Origin: Saxidomus purpurata
Taxonomy: Eukaryota; Mollusca; Bivalvia; Venerida; Veneridae
Direction of reading: 5' to 3'
Length of the DNA: 64,000 nucleotides
Assembly: GCA_022818135.1 (NCBI GenBank)
Contig: JAFMSR010000003.1
Span: 29,353,404-29,417,403 of the forward strand
Shown one piece after another: positions 55,206 through 64,000 of this stretch (positions within the stretch are counted from its first letter, which is position 1; every line of letters starts with the position of its first letter). The notes below the pieces were generated by a model that saw nothing but the letters and a program-made list of their open reading frames with translations, had not been told where the DNA came from and did not search any database. The position numbers and the translations under genes are program-made.

Positions 55206-57405
55206 CATCAGAAATCATAAAAGAAAGCAAATGCAGCATTTTTTTATGAAAGGGAAATACCCTATAACTGATGCCAAACGAAATAACCTCCAAAAATAAT
55301 TAATATAATATGTGGAAGTACATGTATTATATCTTATCCTATAAGTTTCAGCCGATTTTTGAAAGTATTTCATTAAGAAAAGATTGAAGAAAATTTACAG
55401 AATTCAAACTCGTATTTTTGTTTATTTTTCAAAACCGCACCACATCGGCAGTTCGCATCCCACAGTTTAATTTCATCACCCGTGTAAGTAGTTTATTAGC
55501 CTTACACTTTTAATTTACTTTAAGAAATCCCGTGAAAAACTAAATATTAAACCAAGGCTTATTCTTAGAGCCTATAATACTTTGAAACTTACGTAGGCTA
55601 CACAAAAAATTTAGTGTTCTCTTACCATTTTTCATCGGTTTTTATGTCATTGAATAGACGCGTTGTGAATGTATTACGAAAGTTTTGATCACGTGATCGC
55701 CGATCTAAAGATAGACTGCATATTGATAACTTTCCTCGAAACGATGTTTATGTCTACATATATACGCGGTTTATCTTTTTAAAAGTATAACTGGCTGATA
55801 TATTGGAGTGAGGGACATACCTTTTAAAGTTCGTATTGCTAGTTGCTTATATCAGAATGAGTTATGTATACACAGTCGCTGATATGTAAACGCCAGCTTT
55901 ATGTTCTGGCGGATCAATTGATTAAGTGTGTATGACTGCCTGATGGCGTAGTGATTAATATATATTAAATTTTGCCTCCGTTAGTATTACACTGATTTAC
56001 AGCATCAACACATATATAAGGCAACGGAAACTACTTTTTACCCATTTTTAAGCCGAGTTCGCCAACATGGTCCAAACGCTTTCAGCAAAAGCCGATCTAC
56101 TTTGCAGGCGAGAGGGGAAGCCTATGGCTGTTCAAACTGTCAGGGGCAAACGATGAGTCGTTTTCAAAATTGCGTACTAAAAAAGAATTACCCCCCAGAG
56201 AAGTGGTGGTAATTTTTAAAACCTTTTTTTCTGAAAAGGCTTGTCAGAATTTGATTCTTTGACACAAATGATCAACTTGTATTCTCTAACAACGGAACAT
56301 TTAGAAACTTGATTACTACATCATTGCATCTCCTTATACTGATTAAAATCTAAATTTAAAGTTGAAGGTAAAAATTATGCAGTACTCTTGTTTGCATCTT
56401 TGAGTCTGCTTGGCTGTTAAGTTCAATGAACTTTGACAACATTTCGATATTTTGTTGTCTTCGACCAATTGTTTCTAATTCTACCAAGAAGAAATAAAAG
56501 CAGACATGAAATAAAGCGTCGTCATATTTAAGCCTTAGTAAGACTTGAGGTCTACTGAGATGTCCTACAATTATTCTTGTCCGTAACGTATTAGGTTTTA
56601 TGAGCTAATTAATATGACAATCTATCAAGTGTCACTCGTATTTTATGACCACGTATTATTTTCTACTCATTGTCTTTGGATCTGTTAACTAATTCATGCG
56701 CGGAATAAAAGAATATTGCAATCAATATGATATCCGTTGCAAATGCAGTCAGATAACTTTGATAAAGTTGCTATTTACATTTTCCTTGGTTGCAACCGAT
56801 TAGTTCTTCTGTAGTTGATACGAATTCAGAGAAGTTGGCCATGCTTTCTTCCCACAGTAGTAAAATACAGCAGCAACAAACAGTGATAAATTAGGTTATG
56901 TAATTGAGATATTTTTGCATTTAAGACATGTTAGACAGTGAGAGAATAACGAGCATTGGACAAGTCTTCGGATGATGACCAGTAAAGGCACATGATACTG
57001 CAATAAAAAATAATTCATTAATACCATTGAAGTCTGCAAGACTTCTACCGTCTGTTATACAACAAGAACGCTGTTTGAATGTTTTCAAGTGCACCCGTCC
57101 ACTAACGAAATGTGCCATAAAACGAGGGTTCAAAGCAAGTATGAGTGGAGGTTGCACACACACAATATGCAGGGCAATAAAAACGGCTTGTACACCTCAA
57201 TTTCAAATATAGTAACAATAGAAACATGTAAGCAGAAGTAAAATTTTAATACCTACAGATTTCTCAATGAGCTAAAAAGACTCAAATTGCATATTCTCAA
57301 AATTTCGGTAGAGAGATTCAATTCGCTCAAGTCATACATGATAATTCATACAGAGTCGCAATTTGCTCTAATGATTAAGGCCGACTCCTTTCGAAATGGT
57401 AGAAA
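55206..57405. other. Noncoding stretch
   Basis: No gene supported. Two overlapping short frames on opposite strands at 56921-57212 have no family signature. Confidence 0.4.
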
Positions 57406-57409
57406 AGTG

Positions 57410-57412
57410 AAT

Positions 57413-57458
<46 letters not shown>

Positions 57459-58124
57459 TATTTATTTCACGAAGGTAACACAAATAGACATTTATACAAA
57501 TTTGTATATGCATCACAATTTCATTGTGGCCTTCCATAAATAGCAAACGTTCATATAAATACATACATTCACAAAATTGCACACATGCAGGTACAAACAC
57601 TTTCAACACAAAACCCATACAAATTATAATTGACAGACACTCAGAAAAATAGCATCATAGCAAAATAGAATATATTTACAAATTAACCTCATTATAAACT
57701 AAATGTGTTACTTGTAATTAGTTTTGATTATGTAACAAATATAATTTATAATTCTTTTTGAACAACGTTACAGATTTAGAGTGACGAATATGCACAGGAA
57801 TGTTATTCCAAATGTATACTGCAGCATATGAAAATGACGATTTTAATATATAATTGATTTATGTTTTGGTAAAGACAGGTTATTGTTATTAATGGATCTA
57901 AAATTGTAGACTTCATTGCTGGAAAAGGTTAACAATTAATATATATATTTTGGCACTAGTTCTTTTGTAGTCTTATAAACAACAAGCGCAATGTGATATT
58001 TAATTCTATTCGAATATCTAAGCATGTATGGCTCTCTTATGTGCCAGTTTTGTCCGTTTCTTAATATAACGCGTTTTATTGAAATAAACGTTTTATTACT
58101 TACCGTATTAGTGAATTTAAACAC
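57410..58124 (-). mobile_element. LINE 3' fragment with (ATT)n tail
   Basis: On the minus strand it reads RIKYHIALVVYKTTKELVPK, then KSSFSYAAVYIWNNIPVHIR and SVTLFKKNYKLYL. This is the C-terminal end of CR1/L2/Jockey-type LINE proteins (LP--RI-----LTFK---LAP, AAP-LWN-LP--IR, FK--LK--L). A 3' untranslated part follows with AATAAATATTTTATTATT, and the element ends in the (ATT)n microsatellite at 57413-57457. The copy is 5'-truncated and has stops. Confidence 0.78.
57413..57457. repeat. (AAT)n microsatellite
   Basis: About 14 perfect trinucleotide units. It is the tail of the LINE fragment read on the minus strand. Confidence 0.95.
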
Positions 58125-60840
58125 CGTATGGAACTATTTTGATCATTGTGATTTATTATTTGCATTACTTCAGATAAAGCTAAAATCTGTCTTTGAGTTT
58201 ACTGTACTCTGTCTCGGTTAAAGAAGACTAAACTATTGTTTCTTAGTGTAGTTTATGTCTGGATTGTCACGAGTTTTTAGCTCCTAGCACTTGTTTGTAT
58301 GGTTTCTTAGACGTATTTACGCTTTGACTTAATAATCTTGTCATCAGTATGTATATAACTGACATCTTTTTTCCTCCACAAAGACGAACCTGAATTTAAT
58401 ATTTATATGGCGATGCTTCCAGGTAGGAACCATTTATATCAAGTGCTGTACTGAAGTTTGGGATATGACGTTGAGTTTGGGACCCCACTTGAGTATTGTA
58501 TGAAAGTATGTAAGATATTAAGAAGCTTAGATGTGGATATCCTCCGTCTTGTGGTATTTTCTGTTAGGAAACATCACAACAATTTGTTTCGATTGCGGAA
58601 ATAGCCTTATGCATGGAAACGCTGATGTACCGCGGTCAAAATACCTCTGAAGCGTGCTCTATATCATCAAGTTGCATAACAAAATGTTAATAGCCGGAAG
58701 AATATTAGTTTCTACATATTTCAAATTATCACTTTCATAGTTAATTGATCGATACATTTTCATTTCTTTGTTTATAACTTTTTTCGTTTCAGCGAACGTT
58801 TTATTGTGTTATGTTAGATCATTGAGTATTTATCAATCCTTTAACTTCCTTCACTGTCCATTCCTTGTTTTATATATCTTCACTATTTTATAAACAAAAT
58901 TTGATGTTCTATCCGCCATTTTTTTTCTCATATACGGAACGTGATGTTAATTAGAATAAATGTTATTAGAATGGGTTATTACCTCCATAATGTTGACCAC
59001 CATGACGAGAAAAACTTGAACAATGTATGGAATTAAGTCCTAGCTTTGGACACGATACTTAGTCCAACAATCTGGACATTGACAGTTCAGTGGGCGCCAT
59101 ATGATTGATTTGTTTGTTTAAGTATTTCCTATGTCAATTACTATTTTACTGGCCTGGCAATTACATCACGTCTAAGAAAAGCTATTGTTCTGTGATTTGT
59201 GTGCACTAAATCGTCTCACACTGTCCACAGAGACAGAACGGTGATACGTTTGTTAGTTTGTTAGACGCATGCGTTTCATATATCATGTGTTGTTATACAC
59301 ATAACGTTCGTACCGACTATACCTCGAACGAGGTTGGTGGACCTAATAAGCACAATTACAAACAAACACATAACGTTCCTTGGATAGATATTACAAATTC
59401 GAATATTACTGCTAATGTCACGCTGACTTGCTTCTGAGAAGAATAACATACAACAGTACAGCATTAAGTACTGATAATGATTATGAAATGCAGAATAACG
59501 ATAACAAGTAGTGTTACCGTACGATGATTGTATTATAAAATTTGTTTGCGACATGGACAGCGAACTAAACAATTACAGCTATATTGGCTTATGACCTTGA
59601 AGCTGCTCGCTCTCGGAATTTCGTATAAATACAGGGTTCTTCGCACAGCCTGAAAATAGGGGTCTCGTCCGAAACACAAGTTTTCTCTAAATTTAACTCT
59701 CAGTGACGGACCTTTATAAAATTTAATTCAAAATAAGCCTTAAAATAACACATTTTAGACTAAAAAAGTTCAAATATAAATTCCTGTAAAGTGTTTCTGT
59801 ATAGTTGAAATTATACGCTACCGAATAATAAAGCCTTGCAACGCTATTGAAATTCCATTATAAACATATAGAGTAGCAATGCATTATAAATAATTTCTCT
59901 GTTTTGCATAAGGATGTCAAAAGAACAATGAAAAACATGTGTTACTAAGAGTAGCTGATTTGTTAGTACTTTAACAAGATGACATTTCGTCATAAAACCT
60001 CATAACCACTATCGGCTGTTATTTAATAACTTTATCGAAATATAAACCTAAAATTAGTACACATATGAAACAGCACATTTTAAACTTTTAGTGCCATTGA
60101 ACACAATCGCTGAACTGTTTTACAACTATAATTGATAACTTTACATTTTACCGATCATGTTTGCTCGCGCCACTACTATTTAAAATATTGTTTCAAAATG
60201 GCTTTTATCAGAATCTTACTAGACTGTAATTTAGTAATGTTTGATGCTTTGCTATGAGAGACAGACACGCTGTAAAAAGTGAGATAATCAAAAGTACTAG
60301 TTAATCGCTACATGTGCAACATGTTTTCGCAATCTTACTGATCGATTTTAATTTAATCGAACACATACATCCTTATACAAATATAAATAAATATATTTGA
60401 GATAAACTGATAACATACACTCTGTACATTTAAAAAACGCACATATTTTAATCTGCAATAGTTATTTTAAGTATCATTTTATTAAAAAGCAGGTTTTGAA
60501 TTTTGCATTGATATACATGTAATTTTGTTTTTATTAGGGTATTGACATCACAAAATCAACATAATGCTCTTTTCTTTTACCAAAATGCAATTATATGAAT
60601 CTTGAGAAAATCTGTGTTGTACTAAGTAGATCACGACGCCTGGCAACCAGACCATCAGAAGATATTCATTATCTTTTTGTGTTATATCTTTTCTCTTCTC
60701 ATTCATTTTTCTTCTTTCCATCCCTTTCAAACTTCTGTGTGCTAACCTTCCAGTTTTGAAACTCCATTCGAAAGCTTCGGTTTGCAAAAATCTAACTGAT
60801 ACATATTTGTTAAAAGTCAATAAGAAAAGGTGCAATCATT
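58125..60840. other. Long noncoding stretch
   Basis: No gene recognised. GACGGACCTTTATAAAATTT at 59706-59725 is the last part of the 3' end shared with 17060 and 43217. Confidence 0.45.
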
Positions 60841-60842
60841 TT

Positions 60843-61680
60843 TGTTGAGCCCGCTTGCGGTGAGCTCGATATAGTTGTCACAATGGCGGTTCGGTGTATG
60901 TGCGTGTGTGCGTGCGTGCGTTCGTACGTCCGAGTTTGTCAGGGGTGTAACTTATCCATAGATCAAGGGATTCTTAAATACCCTGGCACAATGTTCACCA
61001 CCATGAGATGGACTGTCATGCGCAAGAACCAGGTCCCTGGTCTTAGGTCAAGGTCACACTTAGAGGTTAAAGGTCAAATTCAAGAATGACTTTGTTCGGA
61101 GCATATCTACTTCATGCATGAAGGGATGATTTTTATGTAACTTGGTACAAATGTTCACCATCATGAGATGGAGTGTCATTCGCAAGAACTAGATCCCTAG
61201 TTCCAAGGTCAAGGTTACACTTAGAGGTCAGGGTCCAAAAGGTCAGATACAAGAATAATTCAAGAATGACTTTGTCCGGAGCATTTCTACTTCATGCATG
61301 AAGGGATGATTTTTATGTAACTTGGTACAAATGTTCAACATCATGAGATGGAGTGTCATGCGCAAGAACTAGGTCCCTAGTTCCAATGTCAATGTTACAC
61401 TTAGAGGTCAGCGTCCAAAAGGTCAGATACAAGAATAATTCAAGAATGGCTTTGTCCGGAGCATTTCTTCTTCATGCATGGAGCGATTTTGATGTTACTT
61501 GGCACAAATGTGCACCGCCATACGACGGAGTGACATGCTCAAGAACCAGGTCCCTAGGTCTAAGGTCAAGGTCACACTTAAAGGTCAAATTCAAGAATAT
61601 CTTTGTCCGGAGCATTTCTTCTACATGCATGGAGGGATTGTGATGTAACTTGTTTTTATAAAGTATTTATGCCCCCTTTG
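60843..61680. repeat. Tandem-repeat element, about 180-bp unit, 4 copies
   Basis: The left end is GTTGAGCCCGCTTGCGGTGA, then a GTGTGTGCGTGCGTGCG run at about 60905-60922. Units carry AGGTCAAGGTCACACTTAGA, GTCCGGAGCATTTCT and TTCATGCATG.AGGGAT near 61113, 61291, 61471 and 61623, and CACCATCATGAGATGGAGTG. Plus-strand open frames inside are repeat by-products. Confidence 0.82.
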
Positions 61681-62800
61681 TACTTTGATATTTTGGAAAA
61701 ACTCGTTAAGCCCATAACTCTGACCATAATTTTGCATAATTACGCCCTTTTTTAGCATAGAAAATTATACTATCCAGCACAGAGAATAATTGAACGTGCT
61801 GTCCTCGAACAACTCTTGTTATGATTCACTGTCCGTGTCACTGTCTCCGACTCCGCATTCTTTAAATTGTGTCATAAATGTTATTTCTTTTGACAGCTGG
61901 TGGGCTCGACATGTTGCAAATGGGCATATAGTTCCAGATAAACGATATATCAGAGAGCTGCCATTACTTTGCTTTTCGATGGCAAAGTCAACATTGAAAC
62001 AATATTGTTTTTTGCCATAAATAACTGTATCCTTGAGATATCTGACATAAATTGGAACAGAAAAGACCATGAGCTTGACGGAAAATCCACAAATAATATG
62101 GTATCAATTGTTTATTGTTACAGCGATTGTTTCGTTTAATTAGAACAGGACAAAGACTACATGAATTTTATGTAACATTGGAAGAAATACATAGCACATC
62201 TTTAGTTTGTTAAACGATATCTATACAAATGTACTTCTTGTCTGTATAACTGTAGCTTTATGAACACTGTAATTAACCATTTGAATGAAAGTTAAATAAA
62301 AATGTGGTTATCAAAAACTAAACGGCTTCTGATAAACAAAAGTAAGAAGAGATTACATATGTGGGAAATCTGGGCTCACCCCTAAAGTTTACAATTCTGC
62401 AAAACCAAATTGGTAATTGAACAACTGATTCAATGAGACGATGAAATTCTATATAGGGCTATTTGAATGAACTAATAGCGCTGTAAGAGTCGTTTTCACG
62501 GTTCTTACTGAAAAAGGATTTACAATAATTTTGATTTAAACGAGTAGGTCGTTTAAGTTTACAATTTGTTTAAACAGTTTTAATCTTAACTGTGAAGACT
62601 AGTCCGTCAAAGCGCTGATATCGTCCTTAATCTTTACTGTGAATACTAAAAGTTATTTGCCTGATGATACAAATTTCAACTGTACTGGAACTTTATGCTG
62701 CAAAACCCACTGACAAAGCAATTGATTGCTTACACCTTTTATTAAATTTCCAGTTCTTTTGGCCAGTACTACCGCGCCGTTTCAGTGTTTGCATTACACA
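61681..62800. other. Noncoding stretch
   Basis: No gene supported. The first part (to about 61790) may be the right flank of the tandem-repeat element. Confidence 0.4.
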
Positions 62801-62811
62801 CAGGTAGTAAA

Positions 62812-62906
62812 TGACGTAAATGACGTAAATGACACATTCTGTAGTTAGCTCCGCCCAAATCGATACCTTTATCTATCGTACACCCTGACTATACTATACT
62901 ATATAT
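62812..62906 (+). promoter_or_regulatory. Candidate promoter: CRE half-site pair, GC box, TATA-like
   Basis: TGACGTAAA is repeated directly at 62812-62820 and 62821-62829, followed by TGACACATT. GCTCCGCCCA lies at 62848-62857 and a TATACTATACTATATATTC stretch at about 62888-62906. Spacing and order suit a CREB/ATF-responsive core promoter, read toward the right edge. No downstream exon was identified in the window, so this is a suggestion only. Confidence 0.28.
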
Positions 62907-64000
62907 TCAAGTTTACACATCTTCAAGCTACAATTGCGACAATATCTGATCTAGTGCTTATGTATTCGTCTAAGCCTCGAAAGTTTATCTCTTAAAACAG
63001 CTGTACTGAAACTATTACCTTTATACAAACTGATCTATTGAGTATTCAATTTTAAAAAACGAAACCGAACTCAGGTACTGCGCGTGTTCTATAATCAACA
63101 CGAAACAAAGATTTTATACTTTAATGTTATAAGGTCCATGTAATAAAATGTTGATGCCTCGGCTAAGTTTCTAAAACGTCTGCTGTGCTAAGAAGACACG
63201 GTTGGTTGTATAGAATCTGACTTAAAATTACAACGTACGATCCAAGAACATTTCTTGCAGGATGTCTCGAATGAAATGTTTAAAGACATTTTATATTCGT
63301 ATATCACTGTTGAACCTGCAGAGAATATATAAACCCCTAATCATCTTTCCTGTATATTTTTTCATACGAGGAATCCTTTCTAAATCGAGATTAGAAATAT
63401 ATCTATAGTTGTTTGTTGCATCATCGTCGATTGTATTTTACGACAAAACCGACATTCACTTTCGTAAAATTTATAAAAAAAATGTCTAGATCAATGAGTG
63501 ACCACACTTTAAACTTACGGTAAATTGTATACATTGCATATGCATTCTGAGTATAGCAAACTTCCATGTACCATCTCAGATCCAGGTAAATGTATCAATC
63601 GTATGACGATAAAATAAACACAAATTGAAAACATCAAAGCTTTGCTCGCTTGTACATGTAAGTGAACGAAACTATTTCATAACACAAAGTAAATTTCATT
63701 TGTACTGGCGATATGTCAACTTGTTGGCAATGCGATGTACTTGTATACCAGTATAGGTAGTCCTCGCATTTATTATTTTCAGTTTTGACTTTTCACTTTT
63801 ATGATATTTTATTTTTTATATTCATTGAGGAAAGTCATGCTAACAAAGATGTTAAAAAATAACCATTAAAAATTCAAACATTAGAAATAAGAAACAAGCA
63901 TGATGTCTAAAAAGTTGGACTACCGGTACAGGAAAACGCTCTACATTCCAGTTTTACGCAACGACTCTGGTGACATATGCGCTAGACATCTTCAGCAGGG
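62907..64000. other. Noncoding stretch to window edge
   Basis: No gene supported. It could hold an untranslated leader or first intron of a gene beyond the window. Confidence 0.35.

Noticed and set aside
59276..59572. 98-residue minus-strand frame
   Set aside because: No motif, no splice or promoter context.
60883..61643. Plus-strand frames of 68 and 96 residues
   Set aside because: Inside the 180-bp tandem repeat; repeated peptide pattern follows the DNA unit.
63900..64000. Possible minus-strand exon (MSSAYVTRVVA followed by GTAAAA)
   Set aside because: Too short and cut by the window edge; no second line of support.

Overview
This window looks like nuclear DNA from a bivalve mollusc; that is inference, no species was identified. 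It is AT-rich, with split genes using GT-AG introns, dense SINE and LINE debris, and many dispersed elements built from roughly 145-180 bp tandem units with ends such as AACAAGAGGGCC and TTTTTAGCTCGAC. It also has two intronless genes from families known to be expanded in bivalves: a B-box/coiled-coil/NHL-type protein and a Mab-21/cGAS-like nucleotidyltransferase-fold protein. There are no bacterial operons and no CRISPR.

Layout. 1-2.9 kb is the 3' half of a degraded L1-like LINE. 2.9-4.4 kb holds two terminal-inverted-repeat elements: one about 446 bp carrying a tRNA-like segment, and one of exactly 1000 bp with a 7-bp target duplication. 5.1-6.8 kb is tandem repeat. 6.8-10.2 kb is a decayed multi-exon DEDDh exonuclease gene whose intron holds a full-length SINE. 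11-11.5 kb is a dispersed repeat and 11.7-14.2 kb a second copy of the same LINE type. 14.5-15.06 kb is a 12 x 45 bp array amplified from the C-terminal coding motif of a LINE. 15-20 kb is small transposons, repeats and another LINE fragment.

Genes. Three protein-coding genes are well supported. (1) 20519-22669 (+): single-exon B-box/NHL-like protein, 716 aa. (2) 23813-25153 (+): single-exon Mab-21/cGLR-like protein, 446 aa, about 1.1 kb downstream on the same strand. The two families act in ubiquitin/innate-immune signalling and nucleotide second-messenger sensing in other animals, so the pair may be part of an immune gene cluster (inference). (3) 30755-41306 (-): an 11-exon CCCH zinc-finger protein, reconstructed here exon by exon. 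All phases agree, giving 716 aa. It has one CX8CX5CX3H finger, a conserved-looking helical region, a basic stretch, and four copies of an LGFNYHSD-type motif. I cannot assign it to a named family.

26-64 kb outside these genes is almost entirely mobile or repetitive DNA. It includes a 274-bp foldback element, intronic repeats, a hammerhead-like motif, and two intronic homopolymer tracts at 38.4-39.5 kb that look like assembly or sequencing artefact. At 43.4-45.2 kb a long-inverted-repeat element carries a second, 805-bp transposon nested inside it. Further on are three copies of a tRNA-derived SINE, two more LINE fragments, and a tandem-repeat element at 60.8-61.7 kb. A promoter-like cluster of CRE half-sites, a GC box and a TATA-like stretch lies near 62.8 kb; any gene it serves would lie beyond the window.
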